Below are positions 25,249-37,880 of a stretch of DNA of 64,000 nt, in pieces; the first letter of the stretch is position 1, and every line of letters starts with the position of its first letter. A program made the translations under genes and the position numbers. The stretch is from Bryum argenteum (taxonomy: Eukaryota > Streptophyta > Bryopsida > Bryales > Bryaceae): NCBI GenBank assembly GCA_037043015.1, contig CM073327.1, forward strand, positions 1,532,727-1,596,726, given 5' to 3'. The notes below the pieces were generated by a model. The model was given only the letters and a program-made list of their open reading frames with translations. It did no database searches and was not told where the DNA came from.

Positions 25249-27611
25249 TACCGTAACTCTGGTTACTGTCATGGCTTCAGCGTGCAAGTCTGGCACACCC
25301 GTCGCATGCCATCCATGCCACACCTACTCATGCCATCCCCATCCGATGTCACAAAAGAACTTGGCGCCGCCTTTCCAACCCTACTTTTCCATGTCGTGTC
25401 ACAACTTCCTCCTACTTTCAAAGCTCTACCACCGATTTGTTTACCAATCACTGAGACGACGCGAGGAGGTTACAATAATCAATGCGAGGTTACAATGATC
25501 AATGATTACTGGAGGATTTTAATAATAAGTTGGTAATTTATTTGGAGCAAAACATAATTTGCCATTGGATGGGATACAAACTAGGAATGGGATGAACAAG
25601 GCTTTCAAAATTGAATTGTAGGATGAAAGCAACGGCCATACCTAGCGTCTCGGATATGTTCGTGCGAGTACATCCTTGCCTTGTTTCCTTGCTTTGTTTG
25701 TTGGCCTCCTTTTATAACATGACATGCTGTTTTTTTAGCACTCTTTATTTCTTTTTTTTTTTTTTTTTGTTTGTTTTTCTTCGTGCTCTCTTGTTTCGAT
25801 CTTTGTCCGCACTTTTTTCAATCTTGTTCCATATAATTTTGTCATTGCAGTCTTCTGGTCTTCTCAAGCTTCCATTAGAGGTCATTTTCCGGTTTCAGAG
25901 CATCTTTACTACATAAAGCCTATATCTTAAAATTTGTAAATCTTGTCACAGTCTAGAGGTAGGGGCGCTAATTCATGACATTCTTTCTTATCATTTAGTC
26001 TTGCGAGCAGAGCCGAATCGCAAGCTGATACTATTGTTCAACGATTTCAGGAGGATTTGAACCCGATCAAACAAAATGCGGTATCAACCAACCGATTCCA
26101 GGACATAGCGACTATATTTGGAGTCGCCGCAGATTTCTTCGACAATTATCTCATCTTAAGTCTTCATGATGTAATAGAGTGAGCTAATCCTTGTGAACAC
26201 TCATATAAGTGAATTATAGTTAGAGTTTATGTTGAATTTTGACAAGATGTTAGTAATTGAAATAATATGCGGTGAAAATCTAACCATTGGGTTGGTAACT
26301 GGATAGGTAGAATGTAAATATATGTATTACAATGAGATAAGGAGATTATAAGGGGCAACATGAGTGACAATGCATGCGTAATATCATGAGAGCTACCATA
26401 TGGGCATGGCATAGGCCTTGCTTGCCCCCACCCCTTCTCTCCTTCTCCTTCCTCCTTGAGGATTGTTAACTTCGAAGTGGTGTTGCGTTTTGAGTTCTGA
26501 GAGTTTGATTTTGATTTTTGAATATGTTGTGAATAATTCTTAAAGTAAGCGTGTATCAAGTGTATATAGGTGTTTCGCAATAAAGAAGCAAGACTCTTTT
26601 TAGTGAAAGGAAGTCTGCTACCTTGTATTTTTATTAACCGTGACTTCGAGGAGCAACTATTTTCTATAGAAACAGCTCCAGAGTGTGAAATTTTGAGAGT
26701 TTGTGCATGTTTAGATTTTCTTTGTAAAAAGCTATCAAGTGTGCAATTTGAAGCTAGTATGAAGCCGTGGTGTTATGTGGAAATAGAGAGTGTATGTTCC
26801 TCTCTGAACATGAAAGCAATTTTAATATGTGTGGTTCAATCTTATCTTGTAACTTGTGTGTGTATCTTTTGAGATTGAGGTTTTTGAAAGTCTTTAATAT
26901 AACAAATTAGTTTTTCTTAGAGCTATTACATACTGAATTTGAAGCCTTTGAGTGCTATTGACACTCCTTTTAATGAAAAGAGGTCTGTTGCTTTTGATTT
27001 TACAGCCCCATCTTCAACTAACTATATAGTTTTGTGTTTTACTTCCTAATATTTGTGTTTTGGCACAATTGTAACATATTTTACTAGCTCATTGACAACA
27101 TGATACTTGTTGAGTTCCAAAACCGTATGAAACCAGTGTTTAATCAAAAGAGGAGAATTATAACAATTATCATTTGTTAAAAACTAAAATACGGTTTACT
27201 AAATGTATAACTAAGAGAAGAGTATAGTGTGAAGGTATCATAGAGGTCATGATATTGAAGGGAAGGTACTTTTGAAACTATAGGATGTTAAAAATTAATT
27301 ACCTTAATCACCTTTGTTTTATACTAACTATGACTAGGGCTTCGGTACTCTCCGCATTACCAGTGACGTTTAATATCTTATGATATATTTGTTCATATAC
27401 ATTTTATATGTTATAATTTTTACATTTTTTTAGGAAATAGTATTAATTTTGATTGTGTACCGCAATATGTTATATAATGTCTCATGTCACGAATATTGCA
27501 TATTGATGTTTCCGGATACACAGACATAATTACATACATAGGCAGTTCTAAGAACTCTCTCGTGAGTTTCCCACTACGCACTATATTCTCCTAACATGTG
27601 TATATACCATC
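25249..27611. other. AT-rich spacer without a recognised gene
   Basis: Contains a T-rich run near 25750-25769 and low-complexity AT DNA. Open frames are short and without motifs. This may include the left part of whatever element carries the gene pieces starting at 27.6 kb, but I found no end repeat. Confidence 0.4.
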
Positions 27612-28306
27612 CAGACTTGGGATTTTTACTATCACGTCTTCAAGCGCAGCAACAAGAAGCTTCCGAGCTTGGCAACCTTAGAACTACATGTATGTCCTAA
27701 CCTTAGAGCTACATGTATGTCCTCTAATTTTTCTGCTTTGTGTATTACAGCATTGTTCAGAAGATGCATTTAGAACATTGATCTACACCTGTACTGTAAT
27801 GTGCTACTATGATCCTTCTGACATCCAATACTTACTACTTTCTTTGTTGCAACTTGCTTGGCGGGGCAGTCTTTATCTCCTGAGCTTTTGGAAGCTTTAC
27901 ATTTAGGGCTTGCTATTCCTGGAACTTACGAAGTAGGTTATTCTCTCAATTCATGGTATATGTTTGTCACTGTGTAGATGGTACGTGTGTTAATTTCTTG
28001 TCTCTCTTCACTTTGTTTGAGCAAAGTTGCTCTCTCTGGCCACTTCCACTGTGCAAACTATTAGTGTGCGGGTCGTGCTTTGTATATCTTGACGGATACA
28101 TACATATTCTTATCAATGTTTTTCTGGATGCAACAGCTTCGCCCATCGTGAAAGTCGCGGGATTCTCCCCGCAGCTTGTTGTCATCACTTCAAAACAACG
28201 GCCAAGAAGATTAACCATTCATGGTGAAGATGGTGAAGATGGAGAAAATTACGACTTTCTTCTTAAGGGGCATGAAGACTTGCATCAGGACGAGCATGTT
28301 ATGCAG
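27612..28306 (+). pseudogene. Fragment of the TOR (target of rapamycin) kinase gene
   Basis: Three consecutive exons of TOR are visible with introns kept: 27615-27690 (TWDFYYHVFKRSNKKLPSL, end of the FRB domain), 27870-27932 ([19 protein letters not shown]) and 28137-28306 ([20 protein letters not shown] then [13 protein letters not shown], start of the kinase domain). Upstream and downstream TOR exons are absent. The usually invariant RQDERVMQ reads HQDEHVMQ here, and a short acidic insertion follows TIHG, so constraint looks lost. A 26-bp duplication copies the end of the first exon. Retained introns mean the piece was copied from DNA, not from mRNA. Confidence 0.78.
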
Positions 28307-28644
28307 GTGTGGGTCTCTTTCGCTCTTGGATCTCATCTAATGATTGAATCAATTCGCAACAATTGAATGATTGAATCAATTGGTTGGCTCTTGGACCTCT
28401 GATCTTGCCTATCAAAACCACCTGCAAGAAAACTGATGTTAACTCTTCCAAAGCGAACCAAATTATCTACGTGTACAGCAGCATGTAAAGCATCCCAAGA
28501 TGAATCTATGCTCGAGGAACTATATCACGCACTCCTTCGACAAGAAAATAATGTGATTACCTATAAGCAGTAAGAATCAGCAAGACTTTTGTATCACAAC
28601 ATAGGATATGAAGAACACGACTCAGGTACATGAACAAGAATCGG

Positions 28645-29968
<1,324 letters not shown>

Positions 29969-29986
29969 GATTACGAAAACATCCAC

Positions 29987-30835
29987 TCACGGAACTCGAT
30001 ATTGACTTTTGTTGATGACCAGTGTAGGCAAAACGGTTACGTCTCCCCGACCCTCGCCACCAACTTGCTTGATTTGCTCGTTCTTCAAGATTTCGTTAAC
30101 TTCGTCAGCATATGGGTTGCCCATGCACTTGCGCACCGCGTCCACATCGATAGCTATATTGATGACCCAGAATCTAGTTGTCAACTACACTCAACAAATA
30201 ATCTCGCAGTCCTTTGAAGCCCTCAGAGTAGAATTCGCTGAACACAGATTGAGGACTTACATAGAGATTTGATGACTTCCTCGGCACGCTCGGGGCCATA
30301 CTTGTTGCTTCGCATACTGCAGCGGATCTGGAAATCTGCGACATAGTCCCACCACTTCCATGGCCGGCGAGGAGTGCTTTCGTTTGCGGCCTTGAATACG
30401 CACAGCTGCCTCAAATTTTCCGTCACCACTTGCTTCCCCTCATACCCTTTTGAAAAGTCCTGCTCGGGATCCGGAGCGCAGTAACGGCCGTTGTTGATGC
30501 ACTGTGCCTTGCACTGCTTGCTCTCAATAAACGCCTGCACAACAGAATGCAAGGACATGGCGTCAGACAATTAGAAAATTCAAGGGTCTTCTTTCCACCA
30601 TTTTGCAAACAGTTCACTCCACGAAGAAAGGGTCAAAAGTTTATGATTACCTGCGGACAGTACCACGTGATGTAATGGGGAATGAACTGAGTGTAACCCC
30701 CTCGCTCAAGGAGCTGACCGACGCCCTTGAAGTTGCGAGCAAACTCAACCTGCGCATTGCATTGAGGACCACACTCGTCGTTGTTGTCTCATACTCCACG
30801 CGTTCGTCGGGGTGAGACAGTGCAGGACGCAAGCC
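29987..30835 (-). pseudogene. Fragment of a vacuolar sorting receptor (VSR/BP-80) gene
   Basis: VSRs carry soluble cargo to plant vacuoles. Exons visible: about 30830-30650 ([10 protein letters not shown], then after a frame change [20 protein letters not shown] and [17 protein letters not shown]), 30536-30262 ([48 protein letters not shown]) and about 30165-29987 (KCMGNPYADEVNEILKNEQI, RGDVTVLPTLVINKSQYR). This is the middle of the lumenal domain. The protease-associated part, EGF repeats and membrane anchor are absent. Introns are kept. On its 3' side the VSR intron runs straight into an NDR kinase intron, and on its 5' side it joins an aldolase exon. Confidence 0.8.
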
Positions 30836-31040
30836 CGTCCAATCCCTGGCACCACGACTCATCGTTCGATCCCGTCAAAGGCACCAAACCTTTGTCAACC
30901 TTGATACCGTGAATGATGTTCTGGGCGTTCAAGCAGTCCACCATGGACCTGCCGTCTGACGTGTTCTGGTACAGAGTCTCCTCGAACACGATAGCACCGG
31001 AGATGTACTCGCCTAGGTTTCTTTCAGTACAAGAATCCAC
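30835..31040 (-). pseudogene. Fragment of a fructose-bisphosphate aldolase gene (class I)
   Basis: Reads LGEYISGAIVFEETLYQ, GIKVDKGLVPLTGSNDESWC and QGLDGLAS, the well-conserved N-terminal quarter of plant class I aldolase. The rest of the enzyme is missing. It fuses at about 30835 to the vacuolar sorting receptor piece within a few bases of partly shared sequence (GG-CTTGCGTCC region). A short open leader at 31205-31145 (MTVLKFRRTVPTLNGTLSPR followed by a GTAAGG donor) could act as a first exon for this chimera, which is inference only. Confidence 0.78.
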
Positions 31041-31330
31041 GAAATCGAAGGCGCAAAGACGAGAAAACGAGCATCGGTTCCACTCCCGCGCAGCTCTGAG
31101 GTTCCTAAACCGTCGCCCAAAACGGCTAAACCCTAAAACCACCTTACCCGCGGAGATAGGGTGCCGTTGAGTGTCGGAACTGTTCTCCTAAATTTCAGAA
31201 CAGTCATGGTGGCGAGACGAAACTGGAATTGTCCTTGTGACGAAATGAAATTGTCTTGTCGATGTACATACCATCTATGTACACTAAACCAGCTCCGACC
31301 TTGGTCGTCACTGGAATTAAATTTCTTCAA

Positions 31331-33859
31331 CTTACAGTAATTTATCTAATCAACGTTAGAGACTAATCCAGATAAGAATTAGTGTACAAGTGAATGAGTG
31401 TTTTGGTAAGTGAAGGTGGTCAAAGAAGGGTGTTCATTCCTTCACAGATCAATTTGCAGAGCATTAGGTTATGAACTTTTCACTAACCAACTTTCTGTCG
31501 TAGGTCTGCTTCGTTCATTTCGTGTTGTCGGAGGTGCTAGTCGTCGAGAATAATCACAACTGCCGAACTTTGTAAATATATCATTTGCAATTTTGTTTCG
31601 TGCGCTCTACTGACATCATCATGAAGCTCCCGTCACGTTAGATTTCGCGCTCCACATAGCCGGTTCGTGAGAATCGCATACAATTTTCACCACAATTGCG
31701 CAACGAGTGGTGCACTTCCCTTCTCACCGCTTCATGCATTGCATTTGCGCACTAGACATGACCATCAACCATTGCTACATGTCTTTTGGAATAATGTTTC
31801 GTAAATGTAAAAGAAAACCTAAAAAAACAGTTAAAATTTTTGAATCACTACAAAACACACAAATCTCATCCCAAAAGTAAATTTTTCTCAAGTTTGAATT
31901 TTTATTTTAAATTCAAAGCTTAAAAGAATTAAAACAGAATTTTGAAAAATTTAAAAAAATTTAAAAAAAATAAAATAATAATCTCAGGTATCTATACGCC
32001 TCGAATAGACGTCAACAATCGAGAGTACTAGACAAATTCAACAATCAAGACTTACGAGTATTACGGATTTTCCACTTTTCAGGAAGCACGCAGAGTACTC
32101 CAGCATGCACTCTGAACGTCATCGATGCACTTCAAAACTTGCTCTTTCAATTCCAACAATTCTGCGGACCTTCCTGAGCTTTAGAGCGACCTGAAAACCG
32201 AGTCTCGAAAATTCTTGTTTCAAAAACGTGGTTGAAACAGGACGATTCTAGTTGTTTCGAATCATTCGTTCCTTGTATTTATCATACAGCCAGACCATGA
32301 GTGACAACGAACTCACGTTCTCCGTTTCTCACTCTGCTGCTGGAATACATTGAGCTTGTTGTAAACCAATTGTGATTGTGAATTTCTACAAGGATCGGGT
32401 GTTGAAATTCAAGCGGCTCAAGGTCCTGATCATCAATGACACTGCAACCATTTCAAGACCCAAATTTGTACTCTACTGTCCCATGCTCTTGATCAACTGA
32501 ACTTCCCTTGTAAATATTGAAATGAGCTCATTAATTTTTCATTGTGTAGTCAAGGAATTCTTTGCTCTCGTGTGCGGAAATTTCTTTGTACATTTCCCTT
32601 GATGAAAGATTGCCATTTCGTTACATATTTCTTATTTTCTTAAGCAAGCTAATTAATCTCAGCTCTACAGTGACCTTCAAACGGCCATATGTGAGATCCA
32701 TGAGTAAATTTTTTGAATTTGAAATATATCGATGCGAAGTTTCGATTTCTTCAAAACAGAACATATGATTTTAGCAATTGATCACAATATGGCCAATTTT
32801 GATTTCAGGCGCTCAGAAATACAATTGTACGAGAAACTATGCCTAGAGAAACAATCGCTAGTGCAACTTCCGTCACGAATACCCAACTTCATATTCCAAA
32901 GGCCCTTCAAGGTACCCAATACAACAAGGATTTTGGCCGTCAGATGTTTCAAATTTCATCCCATGCAGAATATCCCGATGTGGTGAAGACTCAATGAACC
33001 GACCACACAATCGTTTACTTCACAGAACTCGTCCCCTTTTATCATCCTTGACCCGTCAGCGTTTCAAACAGTTTGTAGTATACAACTGGTACGCGTTAAG
33101 ACGTCGAAGAAAAATCCTTTCCCTTCCTTTTATTCCCATCCATAATTATAACATACAGAAAACATCCACTTTGTACAGTGATTCCGTTCATCTGATTACA
33201 TTGTCAATGATGGAAGTGTGTGCTAAATCGTGCAGAAAGTAAACTTACAATAGAAGCTCCTATCCTCGTCTACAGTGTTCATTTGTACCCCCAATTCTCC
33301 ACGAAGTAAATAGTATTCATACATCTAAACATCCATACATACATGCCATAACAGCTTTGGATAAAGGGAACTCGGAACACAAATATTCAAATATTTCACA
33401 AATTCGCAGCTTTATTTCTTCACCCTTCAGGATAGGCCAAAAGAACTTCACACGTACAGACTCCATGAAGCAGTAAAGTATGTTGCACAACGATCTACGA
33501 AATGCATATATGAGTCTAAAATTGGTAAAAATACATGTTTTTGAGGGTAATCTAACTATTCCCGACCTTGACTACAATCCGCTTGCGATAACTTCCATGT
33601 CGGATTAACGAAACCACACCCTCGCTTGTCTCATCTTTCCATGCAAATTGCTCACCACGTCCACGATCCAACCAGCGTGCTGAGCGAAGAACTGAAAATA
33701 ACCGTCCGCTTTACTTGAACAGATCGATGATGAGAAAAAGAAATACCAGAGTCAGACATCACTCCATGCTGAACATAGAGCCAACGTCTATCTTTGTTTC
33801 TGGAAATCATACGACTGACTTGCTGGCGACTGTGTCCCTTCTACGATCCTGCAGATATC
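31331..33859. other. AT-rich spacer, 3' flank of the phosphate transporter gene
   Basis: No gene recognised. Includes an A/T run at 31900-31975 and an ATTAGTGT motif near 31378, similar to the subterminal motifs of the CACTA-like elements. Small frames at 32.5-33.2 kb on plus have no motif. The 3' end of the phosphate transporter transcript should lie at the right side. Confidence 0.4.
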
Positions 33860-36771
33860 TTACGACGTCAACTTCGGAGCTCTACAAGCCTCCGTGAAAT
33901 TACCCGCCCCTATCGACGCCACATTACCACTGTTACACAACGGCACCCCCGGATACAAGTTTACTTGACCAAGCGTTAATAGCGTGTAGTTTTGATACAA
34001 CGCAAGAGTCTGCTTCAAAGACGACGTCACATTCTTCACAGGCACTGCCACACCACACCCGCAACGGTCCTATTAATATACTGTTCAACCCCCACAAGTG
34101 ATTCCAATATATTCATACACTTCCATGCAAGCAAGCAGGATCAAGAGATACAACAAGATACACATACCAGGAATGGGCTTCGAAGCGTCGATGTAAGTCT
34201 TCACAGTCTTCGAATTCTTGGCTACAGTAGCATTAAGCTCCGCCCACTGAGTAGCGGTCAGAGTGGGGATGGCATTCGCCGCAGCGGCAGCTTGATACGT
34301 TTGCAAAGTAGTGTTAAAATCAGTGTACAGCGCGCTGTTGAGCGTGCCAATCTCCGCCTTGTAAGTCTGAATGTGACGCGACTCAATAGCTCCAGGGGCA
34401 TACACGCCCTGCGCAAACAACGCCGCCACACCCAAGCCAACGACGGCTAATGTGCTCACCCACGAAAGGAACTGACGAGCGAACTGCTTCCAATTAACAC
34501 CCTCCGTCCCTTCCAACAATCCTACACCCACAATTGCTCCCGTCACGCACTGGCTGGACGACTGAGGCAATCCGTACTGGGCGGCAATCATAATCACCAA
34601 CGCTGTCGCCAACTCCGCGGCGAAACCTCGAGTGGGCGTCAGCTTTGCGAGCTGTACTCCCATCGCACGAGTCACGTTGTAGCCATACGTCGCCAAGCCC
34701 ACCACCAAGCCGCACGCGCCGATAAGAATGACCCACACTGGCGGTGACACACTCTTCGCTAACACACCCTTGTTGTACACATCCCAGATGGCCGCTAATG
34801 GACCTGCCATGTAACCTACCTCGCCCGCTCCATGGGCGAAGATCACACAGATAGCCGAAAAAACCTGCAATGAACAAGCATGCAGCCAATTAGCCACAAA
34901 TCTCCATTCCAACGGTACATGAAATGCATGCTAACGAACTCCACAACACAATCATCATTCTCCACTATTTACAGTTCACCGAATCTTTTCGGCAATATTA
35001 GATAGCACCCTAATAGCAATACGCTGACTTCGGCTGTATATGTTCGTCAGCGGCATTACAATACATTTAGTATACTCAACCTACTCAATAAGTGCACTCG
35101 ACCTAGCGAGCTTTCAGGATTAATTATTGAATATCCAAGGCAAAGATAGACGGTTGTAGAAATACCTGCAAGTACGAGAACGCATACTCTACGCGAGGCT
35201 CAAAAACTTCCGCTCGCTCGTGGATGGCGTTAACGGCAGCATCAGTCTTCACAACTTTGTGGATATCAACATTCAACCCGTGGGTAGCCCCCGCCCACGC
35301 ACGCTGGTGCCATGCAGCCTTCAAAGGTTCATTGTTGGGACCAAGCTCCAAAGTGTCAATGGCCGCACCTTCGCCCGCGCCAGCAGCTTGAAGCTCAGTG
35401 CCCTTCGTGTCATGGCTAATTTGAGTTCCGTCAAGATGTGCGATGGGACGACCGTTAGCGTCGAACAACCTCTCGCAATGACGCTTGAGCAAGGGCAGGA
35501 CGATAACAGCTGTGAGCGCGGCACAGCCGACAGCAACAAGAATGGAAATCCAAGCAGACTTCGACGATGACCACTCCCCGCCGAGCGACTTTTTGGCGCC
35601 CTTGGTGAACACGAAATAAATGTTGATGAAAACCGTGAGCAGCACCATCGGCGGAAGGCACCAGAACGATAGCTGGTAAGCGTTCTTACGACGCAGCACC
35701 AGGAAGCGAACACCACCAAAAATTATCGCTGAAGCGAGACCGGTGAGGACGGGCGCCACGAACCACGCCATAACGATGGCTACCACGCCCTTGTAAGGAG
35801 GGAAAGAACCACTATCCTTCTCAGCCCACACCACAGCGTTCGCACCATCCCAGACCAATGCAAACCCAATGATAGCGCCAACTGCACACAACACATCACC
35901 GTCAGTAACCACTCGAAAGCTGACTTGAATTGCGTGAAACGCACCAGGAATGTCACAGACTAGGATGTTGTGACTCACTGATAGTGTGGGTGGCGGAAGT
36001 GTTTAATCCCATGTACGACGACAACACCTGCCATATCGTCCCTACGGTCAACGCACACACCATTCCATAGGCGTACACCTCCGGATTGGCTTCAAAGGCA
36101 CTGATATCAGCAATACCTCCTGCAATTGTGTTCGTCGACACTCTACCCAGCACCAGAGCGCCCGTAAACTCAAATACAGCGGCGATCTGTTCAAGGCAGT
36201 TGATGCATTTCTCAGATTCCAATTCGTTCTACAATCCGGCAGCGCAACTGTAGATGTGGTAGAACTTTCAAAATGAAGTGAAGGAAGGAATTGACCGTAA
36301 TTGATTACCAGTAAGGCTTGACGCAAGGTCAAGGTCTTGCTTCCCACAGATGTACCGAAGGCGTTAGCTACGTCGTTGGAGCCTGTCAACAACGGCAGGC
36401 GCAATATTAGCTCTGAGAAAGTCTATTATCGGGCGTACCCTTCACATGATAATCGTCACCGATGATTTTCGAAGCCCGCGCTCACCATCAAAAGCGTACT
36501 TTCGTTCTACCCAGAATCCAAAAAGCACGAAGGATTTCAATCTAACAAGTGAATAGGAGACCGCTCGATGTAGCAGACTGGAATGCCTAGACAGACAACA
36601 ACTTCGGAAGCATCGGAAAGAAGTTGCATGAACTCCTCGATGCGTATGACAAGTTGCCGATTGCGGATGTTCCAAAGCATGTGATGCATTACCAGTGCCG
36701 AAGCCGAAGCCGAATGCCACAAAGGCGCCAACGACGACCAGCCATACGTACTCGTCGAGAGCGGCGGCCAT
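33860..36771 (-). CDS. Sodium-dependent phosphate transporter, PiT/PHO89 family (PTB type)
   Basis: Plasma-membrane Na+/Pi symporter of the SLC20/PHO4 family. Six exons join in phase with GT/AG borders: 36771-36693, 36382-36309, 36186-35979, 35881-35166, 34864-34168 and 34044-33860, giving 652 aa. The N-terminus DEYVWLVVVGAFVAFGFGFG is the first membrane span and leads into the signature TGSNDVANAFGTSVGSK. Then come VLGRVSTNTIAGGIADI, IIGAIIGFALVWDGANAVVW, a polar central loop (about residues 230-370) rich in charged residues, and the second family repeat FAHGAGEVGYMAGPLAAIWD, ending YGLPQSSSQCVTGAIVGVGL. The C-terminal 120 residues form a predicted outer or lumenal segment with several N-x-S/T sites. 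No break is seen. Seed plants lack this plasma-membrane class, while bryophytes and algae keep it (established knowledge). Confidence 0.88.
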
Positions 36772-36894
36772 GGTGAGGCGCTAAGCTGCAGCAAGTCAAA
36801 TTGTCAAAGGTGCAGTAGGATGAGGTGCCGGCAGAGACTCAACACCATGGGAGGGACCACGGGGGGCTCTGGGACGTAGAGAATGCACCGGCCC

Positions 36895-36904
36895 TCTATA
36901 TAAA
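36895..36904 (-). promoter_or_regulatory. Candidate TATA box of the phosphate transporter gene
   Basis: TTTATATAG on the minus strand, about 125 bp upstream of the ATG, in otherwise GC-rich DNA. Position and sequence fit a TATA box. No phosphate-response (P1BS, GNATATNC) site was confirmed next to it. Confidence 0.4.
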
Positions 36905-37877
36905 CGACGCAGCAGCCTGTGGGAAGCGGGCACCCATCAACCCTCAGCCAAGGGAATATGCCCCCGGATCGGAATCCTGCCCCTTGCAGAGGGAGTGGGG
37001 GGCTAGATATGGCGTAGGGAAATCGTCCGAAGCTAAAATATGGGCAATGTGGCAGAGAACTCCCACTTGTCCTTCTTCGTGGTAGTAAAGGTACTACGGT
37101 AGTACCATCGGCCACCCCAGACCCCACGAGGCTGACTTGGAGGCTACGTGCGTGCTGCGAAGTTGCAAGAGCAATGATATAGCGGCCCCCAATTAAGAAA
37201 GGTCGATAAAGTAACAGAAAAGTAGGCCGTTGCTGGATGTTCGCGGGCAGGATGGCTGGACTCTGGGTGGGAAGCGAGAATTGCGAGCGGCGACGGGAGT
37301 GAGGTGATGAACGAATGAAAATGGAATTCAACGAAAACGCTCAACCGCCCGACTCGGAAAGCGACGCCTGCCTGAGGGTTTTGTGTGATACCAGACGCCT
37401 CTTAGGCTCGCCGTGGGGACCTACGTCCAGGGCCGCTATTAGCCCTCTCTAATGTCACTGCGCTCCCACCGCACTCTGTACTATTATAATAGGGGGTGGT
37501 TCTCTCGCCTCCATTCCCACCTATTTTCTCTGTTTCTTTTTCTTCTTTAAAAATAAAACCAGATTTTTATTTGGCTTCGTCTTTAGGGGCGCTTTACGTT
37601 TTTTACCAAGGGTCATAAGAGTCATACACTTTTAAATTTAGGTACACTTTTACACCTTGATAACTATAGAAGATCTTTTCCATATTAATATATTTAACCC
37701 CAAGTCAGTCCCATAAGTTGGTATCACTACACCGTTTATAAACCTCAAATCACTACTCTCGCTATCACTTCAAAGTTAACGAACTCCAAGGGAATACTTG
37801 AAACGAGGCTACCTAATTTCCTTGGTATAATCTTCATCCATCTATTTATTAGTATGAAACATAATGTGTAGTGCTAC
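36905..37877. other. Upstream region of the phosphate transporter gene
   Basis: The right part turns AT-rich and meets the CACTA element at 37881. Long minus-strand frames at 36.8-37.3 kb are proline/serine-rich and lack any motif. I take them as promoter DNA, not genes. Confidence 0.4.
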
Positions 37878-37880
37878 ATA

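Noticed and set aside
36804-37344. Long minus-strand frame upstream of the phosphate transporter
   Set aside because: Proline/serine-rich translation of GC-rich promoter DNA with no motif; it also crosses the TATA-like site.
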